Positions 37,117-46,662 are shown, counted from the first letter of the stretch. The stretch is DNA of 64,000 nt from Jeotgalibaca sp. MA1X17-3 (GCF_021513155.1 NZ_CP090983.1:2078501-2142500), one strand, 5' to 3'. The notes: a model not told the origin generated them from the letters alone. Translations and numbers: made by a program.

Positions 37117-38535
37117 GTGGTATTTAGTAGTATCTTCTTTCTATTCTACTTCCTGCCTATAGTGGGAATTCTATATTTTGTATCACCTAAAAAATATCGC
37201 AATGCCATACTGCTTTTATGCAGTATTTTTTTCTATAGTTGGGGTGAACCCAAGTATATCTTTTTACTGTTTTTCTCCATTCTCCTGGATTACACCTGTG
37301 GACGGATGATTGATTGGTTTAAAAGTGTGAATCAACCGACTTTTTCAAAAATTTGGTTAGCCCTATCTATTATTGGAAACGTTGGACTACTAGGATTTTT
37401 TAAATATGCTGACTTTTTTCTCGCTACTATTAATAATATTTTCCAACAAGATCTTTCTTTATTAAATGTAGCTTTACCAATTGGGATTTCTTTTTACACC
37501 TTTCAAACGATGTCTTACAGTTTCGACATTTATAGAGGAGAGGCACCTGTTCAGAAAAATATGATCACATTCGCTACCTATGTTGCTCTTTTCCCTCAAT
37601 TGATTGCTGGTCCAATCGTTCGCTATCAAACTATTGCAGATGAATTGGAAAATCGAACCGAATCATTTGAGCTTTTTTGGTCGGGAACTCGGAAATTTTT
37701 AATTGGATTAGGCAAAAAGGTTTTGATTGCGAATAATATTGGGTTGCTTTGGAGTCAAATCGAAGCGATGAATCTTGCTACTCTTCCTGTTTTAACAAGT
37801 TGGTTGGGAATCATTGCCTTTGCTTTTCAAATCTATTTTGACTTTTCTGGCTATTCCGATATGGCGATAGGTCTAGGAAGGATTTTTGGATTTCATTTTC
37901 TAGAAAATTTTAATTATCCGTACATGTCTCGATCTATTACAGAATTTTGGAGAAGATGGCATATTTCGCTTGGGACTTGGTTTAAAGAATATCTTTACAT
38001 TCCCTTAGGTGGCAATCGGAAAGGTCTAGCCAAACAAGCTCGAAATATTTTAATGGTATGGATATTAACAGGAATCTGGCATGGAGCTAGTTGGAATTTT
38101 GCTTTATGGGGACTTTATTTCGGAGTTTTCCTTTTATTCGAAAAAATATTTCTTTTGCATTGGCTCAAAAAATTACCTTCTGGACTGCAAAGAGTTTATA
38201 CCTTATCTCTTGTGCTCTTTTCATGGATTCTATTTTCCTTTGAAAAAATGGAAGACGGTCTACTATTTTTAGGTAGCTTATTTGGAACTTCTAAAGTTCT
38301 TTATGATGGAACCTCTCTTTATCTTCTTTATACACATACGCTTTTACTTTGTATTTGTATGATTGGTTCTACTGATTTCCCTAAAAAGGTAATCTTGAAA
38401 TGGAAGAGCCGCTACTCTTCCACTAGCTATTTTCTCGGAAGTATTGAACTTCTATTTCTGCTTCTCATTTTCTTCTTATCAACTGCTTATCTAGTTGATC
38501 AAAGTTATAATCCCTTTTTATATTTCCGTTTTTAG
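37117..38535 (+). CDS. MBOAT O-acyltransferase (AlgI/DltB-like)
   Basis: Membrane-bound O-acyltransferase of 472 residues with about ten helices. The invariant active-site histidine is in LTGIWHGASWNF and the second signature in YPYMSRSITEFWRRWHISLGTW. It should carry acetyl groups across the membrane for transfer to a surface polysaccharide. Start is a GTG at 37117 with TGGAGGAG just before. DUF4358 lies upstream and the DHHW protein ten bases downstream, the usual acetylation pair. The polymer is probably one of the two exopolysaccharides in this window. Confidence 0.93.
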   Translation: MVFSSIFFLFYFLPIVGILYFVSPKKYRNAILLLCSIFFYSWGEPKYIFLLFFSILLDYTCGRMIDWFKSVNQPTFSKIWLALSIIGNVGLLGFFKYADFFLATINNIFQQDLSLLNVALPIGISFYTFQTMSYSFDIYRGEAPVQKNMITFATYVALFPQLIAGPIVRYQTIADELENRTESFELFWSGTRKFLIGLGKKVLIANNIGLLWSQIEAMNLATLPVLTSWLGIIAFAFQIYFDFSGYSDMAIGLGRIFGFHFLENFNYPYMSRSITEFWRRWHISLGTWFKEYLYIPLGGNRKGLAKQARNILMVWILTGIWHGASWNFALWGLYFGVFLLFEKIFLLHWLKKLPSGLQRVYTLSLVLFSWILFSFEKMEDGLLFLGSLFGTSKVLYDGTSLYLLYTHTLLLCICMIGSTDFPKKVILKWKSRYSSTSYFLGSIELLFLLLIFFLSTAYLVDQSYNPFLYFRF

Positions 38536-38544
38536 GAGGCGAAC

Positions 38545-39669
38545 ATGAATTACAAAAGAAAAAGTATATATTTTATAATAATCTTTCTTCTCTTTTCCTT
38601 GTTGAATTTGTTGTCTCCCGTTCGCTCTTTTTCACCTAAAGAAAACCGTTACCTCCAAACCTTTCCTGATTTGAATCAAAAAGATTTTTTCTCAGGGAAA
38701 TTTGGGCGTTCCATTGAAGTTTTCTTAAGTGATCAATTTATTCAGCGAGATACATGGACAGGAATAAAAACCATTAGTGATTTGGCTTTATTAAAAAAAG
38801 ATAATGGACGGGTTTATTTTGGAAAAGATGGATATCTTTTTGAGGTTCCTACTGCATTTAAAGAAAAACAGTTTGAAAAAAATATGAACAGTATCCAAGC
38901 ATTTATCGAAAATACTTCGGTTGATAACCATCACATTTCCTTTCAAGCTATTCTTGTTCCTTCAAAAGAAAGCGTATTGAGTGATAAACTTCCTTTTTCT
39001 GCACCTATTTTAGATGAAGAACATGTACTAGAAAGAATCCATTCTTCGCTTTCGAATTCAATTACATTCATAGACTTGCTACCTGTATTAAAAAACGAAG
39101 AATCCTTTTATTATCGGACGGATCATCATTGGACTACTGAAGGAGCTTTTGTTGCCTATCAAACTTATCGAAATCAACTTGATAAATCTTTGTTGAAGGA
39201 AGAACAGTTTGTAAAGGAAGAGGTATCCAACCATTTTTATGGCACTCTTTATCGAAAAGCAAACTTTTATACTCATCTACCTGACAGCATTTTTCGTTAT
39301 CAGCCTCTAGAAGACTGGGTCTACCAAATTACACTAAATGAACAAACAAAACTATCTAGTTTCTATCAGGAATCTTTTTTAGAAAAAACAGATCAGTACG
39401 CTTATTTTCTAGGTGGAAATCATGCTGTAGTAGAAATTGAAACTACAAACAAGAATGGTCAAACAATAGGAGTGATTAAAGATTCCTTTGCTAACAATTT
39501 TATTCCTTTTCTTTCCTTACATTACGAAAAAATTATCGTAATCGATCCCCGTCACTTTGGTGGGAATGTTCAGGAATACTTGTTGGATCAAAAAGTGAAT
39601 GAAATTCTTTTCTTATTCACTATTCAAGATTTTGCACAAGAAACTACTCTGCATAAGTTAGGAATATAA
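38545..39669 (+). CDS. DHHW-family protein (AlgJ/AlgX-like SGNH acetyltransferase partner)
   Basis: A 374-residue protein with an N-terminal signal-anchor helix (SIYFIIIFLLFSLLNLL) and an extracytoplasmic SGNH-like domain. The name-giving motif DHHWTTEGAF is at about residue 190, with GVIKDSFANNFIPFLS holding the Ser region. In AlgJ/AlgX and PatB systems such proteins take the acetyl group from the MBOAT partner and place it on the polymer. GGAGGCGAAC precedes the ATG. It ends two bases before a very strong terminator. Confidence 0.9.
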   Translation: MNYKRKSIYFIIIFLLFSLLNLLSPVRSFSPKENRYLQTFPDLNQKDFFSGKFGRSIEVFLSDQFIQRDTWTGIKTISDLALLKKDNGRVYFGKDGYLFEVPTAFKEKQFEKNMNSIQAFIENTSVDNHHISFQAILVPSKESVLSDKLPFSAPILDEEHVLERIHSSLSNSITFIDLLPVLKNEESFYYRTDHHWTTEGAFVAYQTYRNQLDKSLLKEEQFVKEEVSNHFYGTLYRKANFYTHLPDSIFRYQPLEDWVYQITLNEQTKLSSFYQESFLEKTDQYAYFLGGNHAVVEIETTNKNGQTIGVIKDSFANNFIPFLSLHYEKIIVIDPRHFGGNVQEYLLDQKVNEILFLFTIQDFAQETTLHKLGI

Positions 39670-39671
39670 TC

Positions 39672-39724
39672 AAAAAAGTCAGCCCTTATTCTTTATGTCA
39701 TAAAGAATAAGGGCTGACTTTTTT
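39672..39724. terminator. Very strong bidirectional terminator
   Basis: A 26-bp perfect inverted repeat (39672-39697 and 39699-39724) around a one-base centre, starting with A6 and ending with T6. It separates the convergent DHHW and DUF1361 genes and can stop transcription from either side. Confidence 0.95.
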
Positions 39725-39737
39725 AGTATATCTATCC

Positions 39738-40424
39738 TTAATTTTCAAATCGATTTTGTTGATGAATCATCATTTTTCGAAATAATTTAAAAATTCCATA
39801 ACTCACAACTGCATAAATAGTAAAGGCAAAAACAAATTCCAACATAAAGAAATTTATTGCTGAAAATATTTCTTTTAAAAGCAACCATGGTCGTAAAATT
39901 ATATCCCAACTATTTAAACGTAGGAACCTTCCCCAATAAACGGCTATTCCTGTCAAAAAGGTTACTAGAAGTACTACTTTTTGGCCTTTTCGTTTGGAAT
40001 AGTCCATTCGAATCATCCATTCAAAAATATATAAAGAATACAGTCCGACTATAATCGAGGCAAAAAAACCAATTCCAATCATGAACAGTTTTAGCCAAAT
40101 AAAAATATCATCTCCATACACCACATCTTCTGTTGGGTAATTTCCTTCTACCCAATAAAAAGTCTCTATGGATAGGTGTATGAAACTACTAATCGGATAC
40201 AGAGCATTAGGAAAAAAGATAAACCAAAGTATTCCCCAAATCCGAGCCCATTCTTGTCGGGAAGCTGAAATTGCTTTTTCAATAAAAAATAATGGCAAAA
40301 AAGCTAAAAATAAATTCCAAGCTAAACCAATATAGATTAGTTTATTCGTTAGCAGTAAAGTCATTACACATAGAGCCCAATATCCAAACATAAATAATAG
40401 TAATTCTTTATACCTTTCAAACAT
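39738..40424 (-). CDS. DUF1361 integral membrane protein
   Basis: A 228-residue protein with about six membrane helices, matching DUF1361 (IYIGLAWNLFLAFLPLFF near the start; WGILWFIFFPNALYPISSFIHL). The family has no assigned reaction. ATG 40424 is chosen from AAGGAGG eight bases upstream; a TTG at 40430 is less well spaced. It is a single-gene unit, divergent from the YfcC-type carrier. Confidence 0.85.
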   Translation of the reverse strand: MFERYKELLLFMFGYWALCVMTLLLTNKLIYIGLAWNLFLAFLPLFFIEKAISASRQEWARIWGILWFIFFPNALYPISSFIHLSIETFYWVEGNYPTEDVVYGDDIFIWLKLFMIGIGFFASIIVGLYSLYIFEWMIRMDYSKRKGQKVVLLVTFLTGIAVYWGRFLRLNSWDIILRPWLLLKEIFSAINFFMLEFVFAFTIYAVVSYGIFKLFRKMMIHQQNRFEN

Positions 40425-40557
40425 AGACAATACCTCCTTCTTTTTTAAAAATCGAATAAATTTCGTAATTTAAATGATTATGAATGTAAAATGATTTGTC
40501 TTCCGTTATAATATACAGTGTTCAAGAAGCTATTTTGTGAAAAAGGAGAATTTACTC

Positions 40558-42066
40558 ATGGAGCATGCAAAGAAAGAAAAGAACAAACAATGGAAGATGC
40601 CTTCCTCATATACTATATTATTAATGATTATTACTTTTGTAGCTGTGCTTTCTTGGATTGTTCCGGCTGGAATGTACGATACAGATGCACAAGGAAACAT
40701 TATTGCAGGTACTTATCAAGTCGTTGAACGGAATCCACAAGGACTATGGGATGTTTTCATGGCCCCTATTAAAGGGATGATTGGGACTAAGGATACTCCT
40801 GGTGCCATTCAAGTTTCTTTATTTATTTTATTTATCGGGGGCTTTTTAGGAGTCGTCAATAAAACCAATGCAATCAATCAAGGAATTGCTTCGATTGTAA
40901 AAAAGAATAAAGGTAAAGAAAAACTACTCATTCCTATTTTGATGGTTATCTTCGCACTAGGCGGTACATCTTTTGGAATGTCAGAAGAAACAATGGCGTT
41001 CTATCCATTAATCATTCCCGTTATGCTTGCTGTGGGATTTGATACAATTGTAGCGGTTGCTGTTGTCCTACTTGGCGCAGGTATTGGGGTACTTGCCTCA
41101 ACCGTAAACCCCTTTGCTACTGGTGTTGCTTCACAATCTTTAGGGATTACTCCCGGTGATGGAATTATTTGGCGTTTGCTTTTACTTCTCATTCTAAACA
41201 TCGTTGGAATTATTTATGTCTATCGTTATGCTACTAAAATAGAAAAAGATCCGTCTAAATCATTTATGCCGACTTCTGAAGAGCATGTGATTGAACCAGA
41301 AAAGGAAACAAAGGTAGAGTCAATGACTCAACGTCAAAAAGGTGTTCTCACTCTTTTTGTACTCACGTTCTTGACTATGATTGTTAGCCTCATCCCATGG
41401 TCTTCCATCAATCCTAGTTGGACTTTCTTCGAAGATATCCATGCTTGGATTACCTCTTTTTCTTTCAGTGCCGTACTTTTCGGAAAAAATAGTTCTGCAT
41501 TGGGATCCTGGTACTTTGAAGAAATAACCATGTTATTCTTTGTTATGGCAATTATTGTTGGATTGGTCGATCGTATGAAAGAAGATGAAATTGTTGCGAA
41601 TTTCTTTGTTGGTGCTAGAGATTTATTAGGTGTTGCACTCGTTGTAGGTGTGGCTCGAGGAATTCAAGTAGTCATGAACGAAGGATTAATCACCGCCACT
41701 GTTCTTCATTTGGGGGAACAAAGTCTAGCTGGATTGTCTCCAGTATTATTTTCAATATTTACTTTTATTTTTTATATTCCCATGTCTTTCTTAATCCCAT
41801 CTACTTCAGGTTTAGCAGCCGCTACAATGGGAATTATGGGGCCACTTGGCGATTTTGTAGGCGTTCCTTCCCATGTTATCGTTACTGCATATCAATCTGC
41901 TAGCGGTATGGTAAATCTGTTTACTCCTACTTCAGGAGTTGTAATGGGTGCATTAGCAATTGGTGGTATTGGATTAACTACTTGGTGGAAGTTTGTATGG
42001 AAATTAGTGGCCATCGTATTCGTTGTAATCTGCCTAGTCTTGGCACTTGCAGTAATAATGAGTTGA
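40558..42066 (+). CDS. YfcC-family carrier (C4-dicarboxylate/amino acid type)
   Basis: Polytopic membrane protein of 502 residues with about 12-13 helices, belonging to the YfcC/DcuC-like carriers (YTILLMIITFVAVLSWIVPAGMYD, GGTSFGMSEETMAFYPL, LIPSTSGLAAATMGIMGPL). Relatives are annotated as C4-dicarboxylate or basic amino-acid exchangers; the substrate is not readable. The ATG at 40558 follows AAAAGGAGAA; a GTG at 40537 in frame lies before that site. TATAAT at 40507-40512 is a possible -10 element. Confidence 0.88.
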   Translation: MEHAKKEKNKQWKMPSSYTILLMIITFVAVLSWIVPAGMYDTDAQGNIIAGTYQVVERNPQGLWDVFMAPIKGMIGTKDTPGAIQVSLFILFIGGFLGVVNKTNAINQGIASIVKKNKGKEKLLIPILMVIFALGGTSFGMSEETMAFYPLIIPVMLAVGFDTIVAVAVVLLGAGIGVLASTVNPFATGVASQSLGITPGDGIIWRLLLLLILNIVGIIYVYRYATKIEKDPSKSFMPTSEEHVIEPEKETKVESMTQRQKGVLTLFVLTFLTMIVSLIPWSSINPSWTFFEDIHAWITSFSFSAVLFGKNSSALGSWYFEEITMLFFVMAIIVGLVDRMKEDEIVANFFVGARDLLGVALVVGVARGIQVVMNEGLITATVLHLGEQSLAGLSPVLFSIFTFIFYIPMSFLIPSTSGLAAATMGIMGPLGDFVGVPSHVIVTAYQSASGMVNLFTPTSGVVMGALAIGGIGLTTWWKFVWKLVAIVFVVICLVLALAVIMS

Positions 42067-42080
42067 TTTTTATGAGGTTG

Positions 42081-42124
42081 AAAAGTCCTATACGATTGCG
42101 AAAGCAACTTGTGTAGGGCTTTTT
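42081..42124 (+). terminator. Terminator after the YfcC-type gene
   Basis: AAAAGTCCTATAC pairs with GTGTAGGGCTTTT (G-U pairs allowed) and is followed by T5, 15 bases after the stop. Confidence 0.78.
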
Positions 42125-42175
42125 ATTGTTTCTAATATAATACAACTAGAAAAATTATACAAGTTTACGTCATAC

Positions 42176-42211
42176 AAAAAGAGAGACTACACATGCTTAG
42201 CCCCTCTTTTT
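42176..42211 (-). terminator. Terminator after the FUSC gene
   Basis: On the reverse strand AAAAAGAGG pairs with CTCTTTTT around a 19-base loop with a T5 end, overlapping the FUSC stop codon. The A/T tracts on both sides make it bidirectional. Confidence 0.7.
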
Positions 42212-43211
42212 ATAGAATATTCTGTTGTATTCCTTTTTTTGTAAATAGAAATTTATCTACTACGATTGCTAATAAAATCCCTACTAAAACATAAATGATT
42301 CGTTCCATAATCGTTTGAAATGTTCCATTCATTAGTGCCGTAGAAGCTACTGCAGATATGGTGACAAAAATCATATTATCTCGATAATTATTTGTAAAGC
42401 CACTTAAATATCCAGCAATTAAAATAATCACAGTTCGCATTGCCATTCCTTTAGCTAAAATAAATAAAACTAAAATTGCAGCTGCACCAATCATGGTTCC
42501 TTGAAGTCTCTGCTTAGAACGGATATTGAATTGCTCTGAATAAAGTTCTGTTAATGAAAAAATTGTATAAACAATCCATCTTCCTTGTTGTAGTTGGAAA
42601 TAAGCTACTATAAATGCTGACAGAGCTGTCAATAAGCCAATTTTTAGAGCGAACTCTGCACGAACTTTATGATATTTAACTGCTATGCCAAACACAGTTG
42701 TTACTTTATATTCACTTTCTTCTTTATCTATTGGAACAAATTGAGTTGTTTTCTTCTTTTTATCTTTTTTACCATGAACGATTAATTGTACCACCATAAT
42801 TAAAACGGCACCTACTCCTAAACCAACTAATCGATTCTGAAAGTCTATCCCTGATACTGGGCTATATAATAAAAATAAATATTGTAAACCAAATGGCACA
42901 ACCATCGTTTTTGTCATTCTAAAACTAAATAAATATCCAATAAATGATAAGGTTACGAAATTCAAAATCAATCCAAGCCACATATTGGAAGCTGAAAGAT
43001 ATGTAAAAACTCCTGAAATTAGATTGATTGAAAGAAGTTTAAATAAATTTTTTACTGGTGTTTTGGTTAAATCCTCTTGTAAAAATACTAGTATTGCAAT
43101 GATAACCGTGATACCTACTTGTGTATTATTCACTCCAAACATAAACTCAAATCCACTTACAAATACTAAAATTACAGCAAACAGAAGTGTTTGGGATATA
43201 ACTTTCTTCAA
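42210..43211 (-). CDS. FUSC-family membrane protein
   Basis: A 333-residue integral membrane protein of the FUSC/aromatic acid exporter superfamily, with two blocks of five or six helices separated by a Lys-rich cytoplasmic linker (GKKDKKKKTTQF). The second block has the typical RWIVYTIFSLTELYSEQFNIRSKQRLQGTMIGA signature. The likely start is TTG at 43211 (GAGGAGGAAT upstream); an ATG at 43250 precedes the ribosome site. Possible efflux of aromatic acids or antimicrobials. Its promoter must lie next to the telomere-like repeat island. Confidence 0.82.
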   Translation of the reverse strand: MKKVISQTLLFAVILVFVSGFEFMFGVNNTQVGITVIIAILVFLQEDLTKTPVKNLFKLLSINLISGVFTYLSASNMWLGLILNFVTLSFIGYLFSFRMTKTMVVPFGLQYLFLLYSPVSGIDFQNRLVGLGVGAVLIMVVQLIVHGKKDKKKKTTQFVPIDKEESEYKVTTVFGIAVKYHKVRAEFALKIGLLTALSAFIVAYFQLQQGRWIVYTIFSLTELYSEQFNIRSKQRLQGTMIGAAAILVLFILAKGMAMRTVIILIAGYLSGFTNNYRDNMIFVTISAVASTALMNGTFQTIMERIIYVLVGILLAIVVDKFLFTKKGIQQNIL

Positions 43212-43351
43212 TAGATATTCCTCCTCTATAACAACGAACAACATTATCACAAAGGACGCTGACTGACAACTAGCTTCTCTTGAAACTCTTCGAAAACAAA
43301 TAGTATTATAAGATCATCGATGAATAATAAAGGAACTGTTTAAAGTTTTTA

Positions 43352-43380
43352 AACTTGTAAAAAAGCTTTTAGGTAATTAG
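43352..43380. repeat. Left flanking direct repeat of the repeat island
   Basis: A 29-base element (from AACTTGTAAA to GGTAATTAG) that recurs 402 bases downstream at 43754-43782 with 26 of 29 bases identical, in the same orientation. A weaker match extends outward (CTCTTGAAACTCTTC at 43273-43288, CTCTAAAACTCTTC near 43719). The pair frames the G-rich and 52-bp arrays. Confidence 0.8.
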
Positions 43381-43387
43381 TTTCTTT

Positions 43388-43450
43388 GGGGTTGGGGTTG
43401 GGGTTGGGGTTGGGGTTGGGGTTGGGGTTGGGGTTGGGGTTGGGGTTGGG
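43388..43450 (+). repeat. Telomere-like (GGGGTT)10 tract, G-quadruplex former
   Basis: Ten perfect GGGGTT units plus a partial GGG, giving eleven G-tracts separated by TT. The unit is the Tetrahymena telomere repeat in sequence. It fulfils every G-quadruplex rule several times over. It lies in a 650-base non-coding gap between the FUSC start and the MgtA end; no ORF crosses it. On the FUSC mRNA side the strand would be CCCCAA-rich. Confidence 0.97.
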
Positions 43451-43454
43451 CGTA

Positions 43455-43714
43455 GTTCATTGCGATATCTCAACTTTTTGGCTCCATTGCGCAATCAAGA
43501 TGGCTAGTCAGTGGCGGTATCTCTACTTTTTAACTCCATTGCGCAATCAAGATGGCTAGTCAGTGGCGATATCTCTACTTTTTAGTTCCATTGCGCAACC
43601 AAGACGGCTACTTCGTTGCGATATCTCAACTTTTTAGATCCATTGCGCAACCAAGACGGCTTCTTCGTGGCGATATCTAAACGTTTTGGCTCCATTGCGC
43701 AACCAAGATGGCTA
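43455..43714. repeat. Five tandem 52-bp repeats with a TTGCGCAA palindrome
   Basis: Five units of exactly 52 bases (43455-43506, 43507-43558, 43559-43610, 43611-43662, 43663-43714). Each has GCG(A/G)TATCT, a T5 tract, then CCATTGCGCAA(T/C)CAAGA(T/C)GGCT. The TTGCGCAA core is a perfect palindrome. Units 2 and 3 and units 3 and 4 differ by a few bases, so the array has diverged by drift after tandem duplication. No spacer-like variable segments occur, so it is not a CRISPR. The function is unknown. Confidence 0.95.
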
Positions 43715-43753
43715 TTTCCTCTAAAACTCTTCAAAATTCATCAAAAGATTTTG

Positions 43754-43782
43754 AACTTGTAAAGAAGCAGTTAGGTAATTAG
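43754..43782. repeat. Right flanking direct repeat of the repeat island
   Basis: The second copy of the 29-base direct repeat seen at 43352-43380, with three mismatches. Short remaining spacer then leads to the MgtA terminator. Confidence 0.8.
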
Positions 43783-43825
43783 CTTTTGGGCTTCTTTACT
43801 ACGGTCTAGATAACAAACCAACACA

Positions 43826-43854
43826 AAAACTCCACAAATATTTTTTGTGGAGTT
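43826..43854 (-). terminator. Terminator after the MgtA-type ATPase gene
   Basis: AACTCCACAAA/TTTGTGGAGTT stem with a T5 tract on the reverse strand, seven bases beyond the stop codon. Confidence 0.85.
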
Positions 43855-43860
43855 CATTTT

Positions 43861-46502
43861 TTAAATCCAACTATCAAATTTCTTAATATACAATACTTTT
43901 ATAACTTCCATCAATAGAGAATAGGCGATTAGGATTCCTATTAGCCAGATGAAATAAGAACCTGGAAGTGGTACTAGATTTATAAAGGTTCCAAATCCTG
44001 TATAAGGGATGATTACTCCTGCAATCATGATAACGACGGTCATTATTAATACAGGTGCAGAAGCAATACTTTGAATGAACGGTATTTTTCTTGTTCGGAT
44101 CATATGAACGATAAGTGTCTGCGTCAACAAGCCTACTACAAACCAACCTGTTTGGAATAGTGCCATTTGGCCGATATTATCTGCACCAAACACAAACCAC
44201 ATAATCGCAAACGTTATAACATCAAATATCGAACTAATTGGACCAATGAAAATCATGAATTTTGAAATCTCGCCTGTATTCCATTGTTGTGGTTTTTGTA
44301 AATATTCTTCATCCATGTGGTCCCAAGGAATTGAAATTTGGGAAATACTGTATAGTAAATTTTGGATAAGAAGTTGAATCGGTAACATTGGTAAGAAAGG
44401 TAAAAAGGCACTTGCTATCAACACACTAAAAATATTTCCAAAGTTTGAACTAGCAGTAATCTTAATGTATTTGTTGATATTACCAAATACTCGTCTTCCT
44501 TCAATAACTCCTTCTTCTAAAACATTTAAATCTTTTTCTAGCAAAATAATATCAGCAGACTCTTTTGCGATATCTACTGCTGTATCTACTGAAATTCCAA
44601 CATCTGCTTGTTTTAGAGCTTGCGCATCATTAATTCCATCCCCTAGAAAACCAACTACGTGATTATTTTCTTGTAGTACTCGAATCACTCTTTCTTTTTG
44701 AGCTGGAGATAATTTAGCAAGGATACTTGCTTTGGATGCAACCTCGTATAATTCTTTGTCCGTTAACCCTTCTGTTTCATTTCCTAAGATGACATTGTTT
44801 ACAGGAATTCAACTTCTTTTGCTATTTTTCTAGTTACGATATCGTTGTCACCGGTTAATATTTTCAAATCCAATCCATGTTCGTAAAGCGCTTTAATTGC
44901 TGTGATTGCGGATTGTTTTGGTGGATCTAAAAAGCCCATATATCCGATTAAAGTCATTTCACATTCATCTTTCACTCCAAAAGTTAACTCATCCGGAACA
45001 TCATTTTTTTGAGCAATTGCTAGCACTCGCATACCGTCTTCATTTAATTTATAAACCATACCCATAATTTTTTCAGTGATTTCTGGAGTTAGCTCTTGCA
45101 CTTCTCCATTAACCTTTACTTTGTCACAAATAGAAAGCATCTCTTCAACTGCTCCCTTTGTGATGAGTTCCCGGTTATTTTCTTCACTCTTTACAACAAC
45201 AGACATTCTTCTTCTTTTAAAATCAAAAGGAATTTCATCTACTTTTATATACTTTTCAACTTGTGCTTCAATTCCTCTTTCATGTCCTCGTTTAATGACT
45301 GCTTTATCTAATAAGTTCTTTAGTCCAGTTTGATGGAAGCTATTTAAGAATCCATGAATGAGAACATTTTGATCTTCTTTTCCTGATACATTTAAATACG
45401 TTTCTAAAACAATTTCATCTTCTGTAAGAGTTCCTGTTTTATCTGTACAAAGAATATCCATTGCGCCAAAGTTTTGAATAGAGCTTAAGCGTTTAATGAC
45501 AATTTTCTTCTTAGAAAGAGAAACGGCACCTTTTGCTAGGTTTGTAGAAACTAGTGTAGGTAACATTTCTGGTGTTAACCCTACCGCTACTGAAATAGAA
45601 AATAGAAGCGCTTCCAACCAATCGCCTTTGGTTAAGCCATTAATTAAGAATACGATTGGAACCATTACAAACATAAACTTCATTAAAAGAAGACTAACAC
45701 TCTTTACACCTTCTTCAAAACTAGTTTCTCCGACGTCTTTTGCAATGGATTCGGCGATACTACCAAAATATGTATGGTTCCCTGTTTGAATGACGACCCC
45801 TTGAGCGGCTCCACTCACTACAATCGTTCCCATGAGACCAATATTATCCAGGTCAGCTACGTTTTTATTTTCATTTGGACTTTTATTTTCAATAAATTTT
45901 TCAACGGATTCGGACTCACCTGTTAAAGACGATTGGCTTACGAAAAGGTCCGTTGCACTAATAATCCGCATATCAGCTGGGATTAAATCGCCGGCCGCAA
46001 GATGAATGACATCTCCTGGTACCACTTGATTCATATTGATTTCTTCTGGCTTCCTACCTCTTCTTTTAATTGCAGTTGTTGTGGGTACTAGATCTTTTAA
46101 ATTATCTGCTGTAATTTGTGACTTATATTCTTGCGTGAATCGTAACCCGACACTAATCGCAATTAGAATTGAAATGATGAGCATCGTAATATAACTTTTG
46201 TCTTCTGTAGGTACAAATGCAACGTCAGTAAAATAAGAAACTAAAACAATAAATAAAAGAATAAGAATAAAAGGGTCTAAAAATGATCTCATAAGATAGA
46301 TGTACCAAGGCTTTCTTTTTTCATAAACTACCTCATTTAATCCAAAAGACTCTAACCTTTCCTCAGCCTCTCCTTCATCCAATCCATCTGGCGAAGAATA
46401 AAGTTCATTCCAAACATCATCCATAGGGTTATTGCTCATTGTTTGTAGCCGTTCCTTCAAATCCTGTTCTAGATTTGAAGTTTTCATTTTCTTCTTTTCC
46501 AA
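43861..46502 (-). pseudogene. mgtA: Magnesium-translocating P-type ATPase MgtA, single frameshift
   Basis: P3B-type ATPase importing magnesium. The first piece (46502 to 44799) carries LTGESES, CTDKTGTLTED and the nucleotide-binding domain; the second (44688 to 43861) carries FLGDGINDAQAL and the C-terminal helices. One missing G near 44810 explains the break: GTTGGAATTCCT instead of GTTGAATTCCT would join AKEVGIPVNNVILGNETEG and the next 30 residues to MIRVLQENN. Joined length about 880 residues, as expected. A TTG start follows GGAGG. No M-box riboswitch is visible in the 205-base upstream gap. Confidence 0.88.
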
Positions 46503-46634
46503 AACAATACCTCCAGAGAAATTTTATATTTAAATATATTTTCCACAATATTTTATTATATCTTCAATTTATCAGAGTCCCATAGTCTTATCAACAAATA
46601 TGACCATTTCTCTCCCTTTACGTTGCATTCAATC

Positions 46635-46662
46635 AAAAAAGACCAAGATACAATCTCAGTCT
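46635..46662 (-). terminator. Terminator after msrAB
   Basis: On the reverse strand AGACTGAGAT pairs with ATCTTGGTCT (two G-U pairs) around TGT, followed by T6. It ends the msrAB transcript 46 bases after its stop. Confidence 0.78.

Noticed and set aside
43388..43450. True telomere of a linear replicon
   Set aside because: Genes continue on both sides, so it is internal; only the repeat unit resembles a telomere.
43455..43714. CRISPR array
   Set aside because: The repeats are contiguous 52-bp units with no unique spacers, and no cas gene lies nearby.
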